Counted from the first letter of the stretch, positions 16,037-24,884 are shown. The stretch: DNA of 33,135 bases from Anaeromonas gelatinilytica (GCF_016820635.1 NZ_WSFU01000030.1:1-33135), one strand, 5' to 3'. Notes: generated by a model not told the origin, from the sequence alone. A program made the numbers and translations.

Positions 16037-18076
16037 ATGATAAAGAAATTTAAAAATAAAACATCTATTTTATTTGGTATATTATTAATAATTATAATAT
16101 CTATTATATTTACAGGATGTAATAAAGAAACGGCATCTGATAGATTTAACATTTATAAAGAAAAATGGGAAAGCAAAGATTATGAAGGTATGTATGAAAT
16201 GTTATCTACTGAATCAAAGGAATATATTTCAAAGGAAGATTTTTTGGATAGATATAATAATATATATAAAGGTATTGGTGCTAAAAATATATCTATTGAG
16301 GTAGATGAAAATAAGGAAGAAGATATTATATCTTTTTCAATAAATATGGATACTGTGGCAGGAAATGTAGACATCCCCGATTATAAATTAACAATGGTTC
16401 CAGAAGAAATTGATGATGAGAATGTATGGGCTGTGGATTGGGATGAAAGTTTAATATTTCCTGAAATGACTTTAGAAGATAAAGTTAGAGTTGATACTAT
16501 AGAGTCCACTAGAGGTGAGATTTATGATAGAAATGGTGAAGGATTAGCAGTAAATGGTACTTTGATAAACGTAGGGATACATCCTAAAGAATTTGAAGAA
16601 GGAAATGTGGGTTCTAAAATAAAGCAAATGACTAAGATATTAGATATTGAAGCATCTATTATTCAAGATAAATTGGATCAAAATACAAATCCAGATTATT
16701 TTGTGCCTATAGTTAAACTATCGTATGATGATAACGAAAAATTATCTAAAGTTATGGGAATTGAGGGAGTAACACAAAAGGAAGTAAAGGGAAGAGTCTA
16801 TCCAGGCGGAGAAGCTTTTGGAGCACTGATAGGGTATATTAATCCTATAACAGCCGAAGAATTAGAAGAGCTTGAGGAAGATGGTTATACTTCTCAAAGT
16901 ATGGTAGGAAAATTAGGTTTAGAATCTGTGTTCGAAGATCGTCTTAAAGCTCAAGATGGGAAAGTAATTTATATATCAAAAATAAATAATGGACAAGAAA
17001 TTGAACAGATAACTATAGGAAAAACAGAGGCTAAAGATGGAGAAAATGTTCAATTAACAATAGATAAAGAGTTACAAGAAAAAATGTATAAGGAGATGGA
17101 TAAAGATGTAGGAGCAGCTACAGCTTTGGATCCTAAATCAGGAGAGGTATTAGCTTTAGTTAGTTCACCATCTTTTGATTCAAATTTATATAGTACTTAT
17201 ATAACTAATAGTCAAAAGGCAGAATGGGATAATAGTGATGTTAATGTATTTAATAATAGATTTAATAGTGTATATTCTCCGGGTTCAACATTTAAGTTAA
17301 TTACAGGAGCAATTGGCTTAGAAAAGGGAGTAATAAAGCCAAATAAAAAGATGAATATAGAAGGTAAACAGTGGCAACCAGATAGTTCTTGGGGAAAATA
17401 TAAGATTACTAGAGTTAATGATAAGATAAACCAAGTAAATTTAACTGATGCCTTTGTATATTCAGATAACATATACTTTGCTAGAACCGCTTTGAATATA
17501 GGGGCAAAGGATTTTATTAAAGAGGCTAAAAAGTTTGGACTTGGTGAGAAGTTATCATTTAGCTATCCTATAGCAAAATCTCAAGTAGCAAATGATGAAA
17601 AAATTGATAAGGATACATTATTAGCAAATACTGGTTATGGACAAGGAGAAGTACTTATGAGTCCTTTACATGTATCTTTAGTATATAGTTCGTTAGTTAA
17701 TGATGGCAATATAGTAAATCCATTATTAGAAATGAAAGAAGGTAACTCACCTACTCTATGGAAAGAAAATGTTATAGAAAAAGAAAATATAGACATATTA
17801 TTAAATAGTCTTATTGAAGTTATTGAGAATGAAAAGGGGACAGGTAATGACGCTAAGATATCAGGTATAAAACTAGCTGGGAAGACTGGAACAGCAGAAT
17901 TAAAGAAAAGTTTAGAAGATGAAGATGGTGAAGAAAATGGATGGTTTGTTGCTATGGATACTGAAAATCCTGATATAGTAATTTCAATGATGATAGAAAA
18001 TGTAAGAAATAGAGGAGGAAGTCATCATGTAGTACCAAAGGTTAGAAATATATTAGATTATTATTTAAATATATAG
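16037..18076 (+). CDS. Class B penicillin-binding lipoprotein with MecA-N domain
   Basis: A 679-aa transpeptidase. It has an N-terminal export helix with lipobox FTGC (Cys28), so it is likely a lipoprotein facing outward. A MecA-N/NTF2-like domain (about 32-150) is followed by a PBP dimerisation region (about 150-340, with STRGEIYDRNG) and the transpeptidase domain (about 340-679). Catalytic motifs are intact: SPGSTFK with Ser417, YSDN (about 475), and KTGTAE (about 616). The architecture is that of PBP2a/PbpC-type enzymes, often of low beta-lactam affinity; resistance is possible but cannot be inferred from sequence alone. GGAGGAG precedes the ATG. It is convergent with the racemase operon, sharing a perfect palindromic terminator. 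Confidence 0.92.
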   Translation: MIKKFKNKTSILFGILLIIIISIIFTGCNKETASDRFNIYKEKWESKDYEGMYEMLSTESKEYISKEDFLDRYNNIYKGIGAKNISIEVDENKEEDIISFSINMDTVAGNVDIPDYKLTMVPEEIDDENVWAVDWDESLIFPEMTLEDKVRVDTIESTRGEIYDRNGEGLAVNGTLINVGIHPKEFEEGNVGSKIKQMTKILDIEASIIQDKLDQNTNPDYFVPIVKLSYDDNEKLSKVMGIEGVTQKEVKGRVYPGGEAFGALIGYINPITAEELEELEEDGYTSQSMVGKLGLESVFEDRLKAQDGKVIYISKINNGQEIEQITIGKTEAKDGENVQLTIDKELQEKMYKEMDKDVGAATALDPKSGEVLALVSSPSFDSNLYSTYITNSQKAEWDNSDVNVFNNRFNSVYSPGSTFKLITGAIGLEKGVIKPNKKMNIEGKQWQPDSSWGKYKITRVNDKINQVNLTDAFVYSDNIYFARTALNIGAKDFIKEAKKFGLGEKLSFSYPIAKSQVANDEKIDKDTLLANTGYGQGEVLMSPLHVSLVYSSLVNDGNIVNPLLEMKEGNSPTLWKENVIEKENIDILLNSLIEVIENEKGTGNDAKISGIKLAGKTGTAELKKSLEDEDGEENGWFVAMDTENPDIVISMMIENVRNRGGSHHVVPKVRNILDYYLNI

Positions 18077-18081
18077 TATAA

Positions 18082-18119
18082 AAATCACCCTTATATCCAA
18101 TTGGATATAAGGGTGATTT
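18082..18119. terminator. Bidirectional terminator (38-bp perfect palindrome)
   Basis: AAATCACCCTTATATCCAA (18082-18100) is the exact complement of 18101-18119. A-rich on one side and T-rich on the other, it sits between convergent genes and would end transcription from both. Confidence 0.9.
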
Positions 18120-18126
18120 ATTAAAT

Positions 18127-18816
18127 TTATTTTGTAATAACTTCAGCTACTATATCCATAGGATCTAATAAAGGTTTATCTACATTGTTATCATTTAAAA
18201 CTAATGATACTTCGGTACAACCAGATATTAAAATCTCTGCTCCATTTTTTATAAGTTTATTTCCTGCATTTTTTAATAGATTTAAAGGTTCATCTCCTGT
18301 ATTACCACTTTTAATACCATTTTTTCCATAAATGGCTTCCATTACATTTTCTTTTTGGTCTGATTCTGTTGGGTAAATTATATCCATATTAGTAAGATAT
18401 TTTTCAAAAAGACCAGTTTTAATAGTACCAGTAGTAGCCAATATACCAATTTTTTTAGTATCAGGATAATTGTTTTTAATGTAGTTATTTAATTCTTGTA
18501 ATGCATTTAATATTGGAAAAGATAGTTCCTTTTGTATATCTTCTATAAAATAATGAGCAGTTATACAAGGGATACATCCTATATCCACATTAGTTTTTTC
18601 TAAGTTTTTTCCAGTTTCAATCATAGCTTGTACAGGACTTTTTCCCGATCCTAGTATGAATTCAGTACGATCTGGAATTTTTACATTACTATCTATTATT
18701 ACACGAAAATGATCTTGATCAGTTTTTGCTTGGGTAGATTTTATTATTTTCATAAAAAGATTCGATGTAGCCTCAGGTCCCATTCCTCCTAAGATTCCTA
18801 TAATTCTATCGTTCAT
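18127..18816 (-). CDS. Aspartate/glutamate racemase family protein
   Basis: A 229-aa cytoplasmic cofactor-independent racemase. The N-terminus IIGILGGMGPEAT is the family signature. The two catalytic cysteines are visible: Cys84 in CIPCITAHYF and Cys200 in SGCTEVSLV, giving the two-base mechanism. The IPDRTEFILG segment is typical of aspartate racemases rather than MurI glutamate racemase, so D-aspartate is the likeliest product (inference). AGGAGAG lies well before the ATG. It is the last gene of a minus-strand operon, 18 bases after the MurE-like gene, with an ATP-grasp ligase first. The grouping suggests the D-amino acid is made for a ligase next door. Confidence 0.85.
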   Translation of the reverse strand: MNDRIIGILGGMGPEATSNLFMKIIKSTQAKTDQDHFRVIIDSNVKIPDRTEFILGSGKSPVQAMIETGKNLEKTNVDIGCIPCITAHYFIEDIQKELSFPILNALQELNNYIKNNYPDTKKIGILATTGTIKTGLFEKYLTNMDIIYPTESDQKENVMEAIYGKNGIKSGNTGDEPLNLLKNAGNKLIKNGAEILISGCTEVSLVLNDNNVDKPLLDPMDIVAEVITK

Positions 18817-18834
18817 TATTAATCTCTCTCCTTA

Positions 18835-20397
18835 CTATTCAATTATCTGTATATCTTCTGTTCCTGCAACTCTATTTCTTAAAGGCTTATATAATAAGTT
18901 TTTACTTATATCAGGTCTTGATTTATGTATTATATCAAGAGCTATGTGAGCCCCATAATCCATACCTTGACATCCAGCTAACAATACTATATCACTATTT
19001 TTAGCTTGTGAAAGACCATATGCTATGGCATCTTGTAATTCTTCGTATAAATTCACCTTGATATTAGCATTATTCATTACTTCTTTAAATACTGATATTT
19101 CTTCAGTAGTCACCTTATCTTTTTCTGTAACATGGGATTTACTTAAAGTAGCAGTTATTTCAGTTAGTCCTAATTTTTTAGCCCACTTAGCTATAATTTC
19201 AGCATTTTCTCTATTTACAGTTGGACCACGACTTCCTCGAATTGCATATACTAAAGTTAAATCTTTATATACCATACGGCTTAATGTTCCTAGAGTTACA
19301 TCAATATTGCCTGCATTGGCAAAATGATCATCTATAATTTTAAAATTGTCTTCAAATATAAATTGGAATCTGCGCTCTACTCCAACAAATTCTTTAAGAC
19401 TTTTTTGAATGGTTGGTATTGGAATTTCGGATAGAAGAGCAATTGCAATAGCAACCATTGAATTATATACCGAATGATAACCTGGAACTGAAAGACTTAT
19501 TTTAAATTCTTTTGGAGTATATTCTGTATTGCCTGTTTTAAAAGATCTTTGAATTACCACAGTAAATTCAGCTCTACCAGTGGAAATATCTAAGTTTTTA
19601 CAATATAAATCTCCATCTTGACCTTCTACGCTAAATGTTAGGACATTAGCCTTTGTTTCATTAATTAATTCTTTAAGTCTTGGAGAATCTACATTTAATA
19701 TAGCCCATTTATTAGAGCCTGCATTTCTGATAAGACTTGCCTTTGCATTAAAATATTCTTCAAATGAGCCATGTAAATCAATATGTTCTCTACTTATATT
19801 ATTAAAAGTAACTATATCGAAGTCTACATTAGATACTCTATTAAGTTCTAATGCCGAAGAAGAAACTTCCATTGTAACATGAGAAATATCTTGCTTTTTC
19901 ATTTGGCTAAAGTAATTTTGTAAATCTAGAGATTCAGGTGTAGTTAAAATAGATGGAATCATAGAGTCTCCAAATCTACTCATTACCGTACCAATAAGGC
20001 CTGTATTATATCCATGGTTACTTAATATAGTATCAGTCATAAAAGAAGTCGTAGTTTTACCATTTGTACCAGTAATTCCTATGATTTTCATGTCTTTAGA
20101 AGGATTATCATAAAATTTATTACTTAGTGCGGCTAATGCTTCACGGCTATTTTCAACCTTATATTGAGGAATATCCCATCCTTCTTGAAATTCTTCTACA
20201 ACTATTGCATCAGCACCGTTTGCTATTGCTCCCATAATATACCTATGTCCATCAGTTTTGTAGCCTTTAATACAGACAAATAAATTACCTGGTTTTACTT
20301 TTCTAGAGTGATATGCTATTCCGCTAATATCCATATTTTTTTCTTTCCAAGATTCCAATATATTAATTGATTCTAATAAAAAATTTAATTTAATCAT
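18835..20397 (-). CDS. Divergent MurE-like Mur ligase
   Basis: A 520-aa Mur-ligase family protein with the three usual domains. The N-terminal MurE-type domain includes GIAYHSRKVKPGNLFVCIKG; the central ATPase has ITGTNGKTTT (108-117), TTPESLDLQ, HVTMEVSSSAL and the likely carbamylated Lys219 in NAKAS; the C-terminal domain begins near 350. The C-terminal domain departs from canonical MurE: the DNPR motif that selects meso-diaminopimelate is replaced by a SKSHVTEKDK region, and the usual DYAHxP is IDDHFANAG. The added amino acid is therefore unlikely to be meso-DAP and is unknown. It lies between an ATP-grasp ligase and an Asp/Glu racemase, suggesting cell-wall stem-peptide or side-chain modification. 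It could be the L-Lys/L-Orn-type enzyme or a paralogue with another acceptor. Confidence 0.8.
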   Translation of the reverse strand: MIKLNFLLESINILESWKEKNMDISGIAYHSRKVKPGNLFVCIKGYKTDGHRYIMGAIANGADAIVVEEFQEGWDIPQYKVENSREALAALSNKFYDNPSKDMKIIGITGTNGKTTTSFMTDTILSNHGYNTGLIGTVMSRFGDSMIPSILTTPESLDLQNYFSQMKKQDISHVTMEVSSSALELNRVSNVDFDIVTFNNISREHIDLHGSFEEYFNAKASLIRNAGSNKWAILNVDSPRLKELINETKANVLTFSVEGQDGDLYCKNLDISTGRAEFTVVIQRSFKTGNTEYTPKEFKISLSVPGYHSVYNSMVAIAIALLSEIPIPTIQKSLKEFVGVERRFQFIFEDNFKIIDDHFANAGNIDVTLGTLSRMVYKDLTLVYAIRGSRGPTVNRENAEIIAKWAKKLGLTEITATLSKSHVTEKDKVTTEEISVFKEVMNNANIKVNLYEELQDAIAYGLSQAKNSDIVLLAGCQGMDYGAHIALDIIHKSRPDISKNLLYKPLRNRVAGTEDIQIIE

Positions 20398-20441
20398 TTG
20401 TATCTCCTTTCTAAAGGAAATATAAAAAATTGATTATTTCC

Positions 20442-21623
20442 TTATTTAAATACTTTTTCTTTAATACGTTTTAGTATGTTTCCTAAAAATACAAAGGCTG
20501 GTTTGGGATCATTGAAATCCCATATAGCATAAGCCTTAGGTTTAAAATAAGATTTTAAAACTTCAGATATAGTTAATTGTTTAGTTTGTATATATTTTTT
20601 AACTGCTAATAAATCCTCATAAGCATACCAAAATACCAAATTTGTATTTTCAGTTATAGATTTATCTTGTAATGGAGAACCTATTAAATCCATATATGCT
20701 ATATATGGCATATTAAGTCCAGCCTTATATAATAAGCTGTTTAAATTTGTAGTTCTTGCATTTATCTCAATTAAATAGAAATCTCCTGTTTCAGAATCCT
20801 TTTTAAATTCAATTTCTGCAAAACCTTTAAAGCCAATGTTTTCTAGAAAACTAGCTCCTAAATCATACAATTCAGGAAAATATTTTTGAGCAGTATAAAC
20901 TGAAGCTCCAAAATTAATTGGATATTGACGATATTTTTGACAAGTCATCCAATGTGTTACTTTGTTATTTTGGTCGATATATGCATCAAAAGTATTCATA
21001 TGATCATCAAATCCAGGTATTATTCTTTGAATAATAACTTCTAAATTTACATCTTGTGATTTTTTAATAGCTTCCTCAAGTTCTTTCCTATTATATACCT
21101 TAAACAACTTTTGTCTAAATTTTGATACAAATGCTGGAGAATCCACTGGTTTAACTAAGCATGGATACTTAATAATGTTTTCTACTTTTTCAATATAATT
21201 TTCTTCATCAAGTCTAACTGTTTCAGGAACCAATACATCATGTTCTTCTGCTAATCTATGCAGTGTTTCCTTATTCATAACTTTTGTATAGAGTCCCTTT
21301 TCAGTTTGAGGTATTAAATAGTATTCTTTTAATTCTATTAGATATTTATCTATAAATTCTACATAAGGATCAGCACTAGGAAATAGTACTGGAGTATGTT
21401 CCTGTTTTTTTGCATAATCTATTAAAAATTTTAGAAGTCCTTCAGGATTTTCCTTATAATGAGGAGCTATTAATTTTTCGTTTAAATATTTAGAAGCAAA
21501 TCCATAGGTTCCTTCATTAGAATAATCTATTGCAGTAACTTTTATTCCTTGTATACCTAAACATCGAATAATACTAAGACCTATATAATAATTTGCTCCA
21601 AGAACGATAGCTTTATTTTTCAT
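20442..21623 (-). CDS. ATP-grasp carboxylate-amine ligase (D-aspartate ligase-like)
   Basis: A 393-aa ATP-grasp protein. The N-terminus AIVLGANYYIGLSIIRCLG is the preATP-grasp fold. ATP-grasp features follow: YPCLVKPVDSPAF (Lys of the ATP site), EVIIQRIIPG, and the metal-binding GFAEIEFKKD...FYLIEINARTT segment. Length and order resemble enterococcal D-aspartate ligase Aslfm, which joins D-Asp to the lysine side chain of peptidoglycan precursors through a phosphorylated carboxylate; this resemblance is by eye. It is the first gene of the minus-strand operon with the MurE-like ligase (44-base gap) and racemase. The GGAAGTGA ribosome binding site is good. Cytoplasmic, no membrane segment. Other peptide or carboxylate substrates are possible. 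Confidence 0.75.
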   Translation of the reverse strand: MKNKAIVLGANYYIGLSIIRCLGIQGIKVTAIDYSNEGTYGFASKYLNEKLIAPHYKENPEGLLKFLIDYAKKQEHTPVLFPSADPYVEFIDKYLIELKEYYLIPQTEKGLYTKVMNKETLHRLAEEHDVLVPETVRLDEENYIEKVENIIKYPCLVKPVDSPAFVSKFRQKLFKVYNRKELEEAIKKSQDVNLEVIIQRIIPGFDDHMNTFDAYIDQNNKVTHWMTCQKYRQYPINFGASVYTAQKYFPELYDLGASFLENIGFKGFAEIEFKKDSETGDFYLIEINARTTNLNSLLYKAGLNMPYIAYMDLIGSPLQDKSITENTNLVFWYAYEDLLAVKKYIQTKQLTISEVLKSYFKPKAYAIWDFNDPKPAFVFLGNILKRIKEKVFK

Positions 21624-21858
21624 AGTTTCACTTCCTTAAAAATGTAAATGGTACATTGTTTTATCTAATAAATTTTATCACATATTTGTATGGTAGGGAA
21701 GTAATTATGATATTATATATTTAATATAATTTTTGCCATCTAATACTAATATTATAAGAATAAAGGTCCAATTCTTTTGAAGTTATCATATATATTTAAT
21801 TCATTTCTAATAAATTTTATCATAATTATAGTTATGAATCTAATTAAACAAGTATTTT

Positions 21859-21888
21859 TTGGTAAATATACATATAACATGATATAAT
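21859..21888 (+). promoter_or_regulatory. Promoter for the leader/MutS2-like transcript
   Basis: TTGGTA (21859-21864), 18 bases, TATAAT (21883-21888). Transcription would start near 21895, just before the leader ORF ribosome binding site. Confidence 0.5.
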
Positions 21889-21927
21889 AAAAAAGCATAG
21901 AAATAATTAGAAAAGGAGTTGTAATTT

Positions 21928-21987
21928 ATGTTAAATAAAAATTACTCAAACTTATTAAGTGTGGGAGTTAGACGACTTAATAGATAA
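21928..21987 (+). CDS. 19-aa leader peptide overlapping a regulatory hairpin
   Basis: A short ORF, MLNKNYSNLLSVGVRRLNR (19 residues), with a strong ribosome binding site AAAAGGAG (21911-21918) and ATG 9-10 bases later. Its last five codons and the stop lie inside the 5' arm of the downstream hairpin, as in leader peptides that control antibiotic-resistance or amino acid genes by ribosome stalling. No run of a single amino acid codon is seen, so amino acid attenuation is less likely than ribosome-targeting drug or stall sensing (inference). Confidence 0.5.
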   Translation: MLNKNYSNLLSVGVRRLNR

Positions 21988-22067
21988 GTGCGTTTAACTG
22001 ATTTATTGGCGCTCCTTATTTATTAAGTCGTCATATATATTTAAATAGACTTATAAATATAGGAGGA
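21971..22067 (+). promoter_or_regulatory. Candidate translational switch before MutS2-like gene
   Basis: GACGACTTAATA (21971-21982) pairs perfectly with TATTAAGTCGTC (22021-22032), and the stem extends inward through GATAAG/CTTATT and GCG/CGC. The 3' arm segment CTCCTTATTTA (22013-22023) can instead pair with TAAATATAGGAG (22054-22065), which contains the Shine-Dalgarno of the next gene, with one bulged base. The two pairings exclude each other. No T-tract follows the hairpin, so translation rather than termination would be controlled. Confidence 0.5.
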
Positions 22068-22074
22068 TATAGAA

Positions 22075-23979
22075 TTGAATAATAATACATTTAAAACCTT
22101 AGAATATAGTGAATTAAAGGAAAGAGTTAAAGAATTTTGTGTAAGTGGATTAGGTAAAAAATTATTAGATAATTTAGAGCCAACTAGAAGTTATGATGGT
22201 ACTAAAAGAAGATTACAGGAAACTTCTGAGGCTAAAAGAATATTGAATAATACAAATCATGTACCTTTTGATGGTATATATGATATAAGTAATATAATTG
22301 ACAAAGTAAATAAGATAGGACAATTAGATTCTAGCGAGATTGTTAAAGTTTCGGATTTCTTGAGAGGATGTAGAAGAATTAAGAAATTCATGATAGATCA
22401 AGAATTTTATGCTCCAGTATTGAGTGAATATGCCTTATCTCTAAGTGAATTTAGAGATATTGAGGAGGAGATTAATTATTCGATCAGAAATAATAGGGTA
22501 AATTCTTCAGCTAGTAAGAATCTAAATAGAATAAGAAGAAAAATTGATAGTTTAGAGGATAAAATTCAACAAAAATTAAATAAATTTATAACATCGGCCA
22601 CATATAAAAAATATCTTCAAGAATTTTTTATAAGCAAAAGAAATGATAAGTATGTAATACCAGTAAAAGCATCTTATAAAAATAAGATAGATGGAACTGT
22701 TATAGATGTATCAACAAAGGGAACTACAGTATTCATAGAACCAATTTTAGTTGCCAAATTAAATAATGAGTTAAATTCTCTAAGATACGAGGAAAAATTA
22801 GAAGAGTATCAAATCTTAGCATATTTAACTGGATTAATTCATGAAAAAATCAGATCTATAAGTATAAACTTAGAATTAATATCTCAGTATGATATGATTT
22901 TTGCTAAGGGAAAATACAGTAGTAAGATAGAAGGAATAGAACCAAAAATTAATTCTTATGGATATATAAATATTATAAGAGGAAAACATCCTTTATTAGA
23001 AGAAGACTGTGTACCATTGGATTTTACTATAGGAAAGGATTATAGATCTTTAGTAATAACAGGACCAAATGCAGGAGGGAAAACTATATCTTTAAAAACA
23101 GTAGGAATATTGACATTGGCGGTTCAGTCAGGTTTTCATATACCAGCTGATAAAAACACAGAAATATCAGTATTTGAGAATGTTTTTGTAGATATAGGAG
23201 ATAATCAAAGTTTGCAAAATGCTCTTAGTACATTTTCTTCTCATATGAAAAATATATCAGAAATAATTAATAAAGCTGACAGTTTATCATTAATCTTATT
23301 CGATGAAATAGGTACAGGAACGGAACCAAATGAAGGAGCAGGTTTAGCTATAGCAATACTAGAGAGTTTATATAAAATAGGGGCTATAAGTATATCTACT
23401 ACTCATTATGGTGAAATTAAAAATTACGCTAGAAATCATCCTGACTTTCAAAATGCTTATATGAAATTTAATCCTGAAACATTAGAACCTTTATATAAAA
23501 TGGTTATTGGAGAAGGTGGAGAAAGTAATGCTTTATGGATATCAAAAAAGATGGGTATAAGGGATTCAGTATTGAAAAAAGCAAGATCTTATATAAACAA
23601 TAAAAATTATGATTATAGTATTGTTAACGATAATAAAATAAGAAAACAAGAGGATTTAGTTAGTAAGAATATTGATGATAGTATTGAAGAAGAATTAAGA
23701 GTAGGAGATAAAGTTTCAATTCTTCAAACGGAAGAAGAAGGTATTGTTTATAAAGAAAAAGATAAATACAATAATATAGAAGTAATGGTGAATAATGATT
23801 TCATATCTTTAAATGTGAAAAGAGTAAGACTTTCTATTAAGAGGGAATTATTATATCCTGAAGGGTATGATTTAAATTCATTATTTGTTTCCTATGAAAA
23901 ACGAAAATTAGATAGAGACATTGAAAGAGGTTCAAAGAAAGCTCTTAAAAAAATATATAAAGAGATAAAAAATAAATAA
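22075..23979 (+). CDS. MutS2-like ATPase lacking the Smr domain
   Basis: A 634-aa MutS-superfamily ABC ATPase. Its N-terminus (FKTLEYSELKERVKEFC) and core and clamp regions resemble MutS2. Walker A GPNAGGKT is near 330, the STFSSHMKNI switch segment near 390, and Walker B LILFDEIGTGTEP near 410. A KOW-like segment (LRVGDKVSILQTEEEGIVY) is near 545-600. MutS2 is normally about 780 aa and ends in a Smr nuclease domain; here that domain is absent and the protein ends in a basic tail. MutS2 (RqcU) splits collided ribosomes in Bacillus, and others act on recombination intermediates. The start is TTG 22075, with AGGAGGA at 22061-22067. The leader peptide and hairpin upstream suggest ribosome-linked control. 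Confidence 0.85.
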   Translation: MNNNTFKTLEYSELKERVKEFCVSGLGKKLLDNLEPTRSYDGTKRRLQETSEAKRILNNTNHVPFDGIYDISNIIDKVNKIGQLDSSEIVKVSDFLRGCRRIKKFMIDQEFYAPVLSEYALSLSEFRDIEEEINYSIRNNRVNSSASKNLNRIRRKIDSLEDKIQQKLNKFITSATYKKYLQEFFISKRNDKYVIPVKASYKNKIDGTVIDVSTKGTTVFIEPILVAKLNNELNSLRYEEKLEEYQILAYLTGLIHEKIRSISINLELISQYDMIFAKGKYSSKIEGIEPKINSYGYINIIRGKHPLLEEDCVPLDFTIGKDYRSLVITGPNAGGKTISLKTVGILTLAVQSGFHIPADKNTEISVFENVFVDIGDNQSLQNALSTFSSHMKNISEIINKADSLSLILFDEIGTGTEPNEGAGLAIAILESLYKIGAISISTTHYGEIKNYARNHPDFQNAYMKFNPETLEPLYKMVIGEGGESNALWISKKMGIRDSVLKKARSYINNKNYDYSIVNDNKIRKQEDLVSKNIDDSIEEELRVGDKVSILQTEEEGIVYKEKDKYNNIEVMVNNDFISLNVKRVRLSIKRELLYPEGYDLNSLFVSYEKRKLDRDIERGSKKALKKIYKEIKNK

Positions 23980-23990
23980 TTGAAATTAAG

Positions 23991-24027
23991 ATGAATGCTA
24001 TTTTTGTAGCATTCATTTTAATATTTT
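23991..24027 (+). terminator. Rho-independent terminator after MutS2-like gene
   Basis: ATGAATGCTA (23991-24000), TTTTTG loop, TAGCATTCAT (24007-24016), with A/T extension and a T-rich tail. Confidence 0.85.
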
Positions 24028-24112
24028 GTTTATTTTTCTTTTAATATTGTGGTATATAAGTATATAGACTGATAAAATATTATTATTAGTTATTTTTAAG
24101 GAGGTTTTTCAT

Positions 24113-24868
24113 ATGAAGTTAGTGTCATGGAATGTAAGTGGGCTTAGAGCTTGTATTAAAAAGGGATTTTTAGAATATTTTAATGAGGTTGATGCAGATA
24201 TTCTTTCTTTACAAGAAATAAAACTTCAAGAAGGACAGATAGATTTAGAGTTAGAAGGATATTATCAATATTGGAATTATGCTGAAAAAAAAGGATATTC
24301 TGGTACGGCAGTATTTACTAAAAAGAAACCATTATCAGTTAAATATGATTTGGGGATTGAAGAGCATGATAAAGAAGGTAGAGTTATTACATTAGAATTT
24401 GATAAGTTTTTCTTGGTTAATGTTTATACTCCAAATTCTCAAAGGGGTCTAGCTAGATTGGAGTATAGAATGAAATGGGAAGACGATTTTAGAAATCATC
24501 TTAAAGAGTTAGATAAGGAAAAACCAGTCATATTATGTGGGGATTTAAATGTAGCTCATAATGAAATAGACCTTAAAAATCCTAAGAACAATAGAAAAAA
24601 TGCAGGATTTAGTGATGAAGAAAGGGATATGATGACAAAATTATTGGATTCAAATTTTATAGATACTTTTAGATATTTTTATCCTGATAAAGAAGAGGTA
24701 TATAGTTGGTGGTCCTATATGAGGAAAGCTAGAGAGAGAAATTCTGGATGGAGAATAGATTATTTTATTACTTCAGAAAGATTAAAGGATTTACTAGTAG
24801 ATTCTAAAATACATATGGATGTAATGGGAAGTGATCATTGTCCAGTATCATTGGAATTATCAACATAA
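24113..24868 (+). CDS. xth: Exodeoxyribonuclease III (AP endonuclease)
   Basis: A 251-aa ExoIII/ExoA family nuclease that cuts 5' to abasic sites and removes 3' blocking groups in base excision repair. The length is normal. Motifs: KLVSWNVSGLRA (Asn7) at the start, LSLQEIKL (metal-binding Glu), VYTPNSQRG, LCGDLNVAHNEIDL (catalytic Asp/Asn), the WWSYMRKARERNSGWRIDYF substrate region, and GSDHCPVSLEL at the end (Asp-His pair). Monocistronic, with AAGGAGG 8 bases before the ATG and terminators on both sides. Native codon use. Confidence 0.96.
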   Translation: MKLVSWNVSGLRACIKKGFLEYFNEVDADILSLQEIKLQEGQIDLELEGYYQYWNYAEKKGYSGTAVFTKKKPLSVKYDLGIEEHDKEGRVITLEFDKFFLVNVYTPNSQRGLARLEYRMKWEDDFRNHLKELDKEKPVILCGDLNVAHNEIDLKNPKNNRKNAGFSDEERDMMTKLLDSNFIDTFRYFYPDKEEVYSWWSYMRKARERNSGWRIDYFITSERLKDLLVDSKIHMDVMGSDHCPVSLELST

Positions 24869-24884
24869 TAAAATATCAAATTTT

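Larger units (their letters stand above)
21624..22074. other. Divergent intergenic region (451 bp)
   Basis: Lies between the minus-strand ATP-grasp operon and the plus-strand MutS2-like gene. It holds a 17-bp direct repeat, TCTAATAAATTTTATCA, at 21664-21680 and 21806-21822 (142 bp apart), a plus-strand promoter, a 19-codon leader ORF and a long hairpin. No convincing promoter for the minus operon was fixed; ATGGCA, 16 bases, TATAAT on the minus strand is a weak candidate. Confidence 0.6.
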
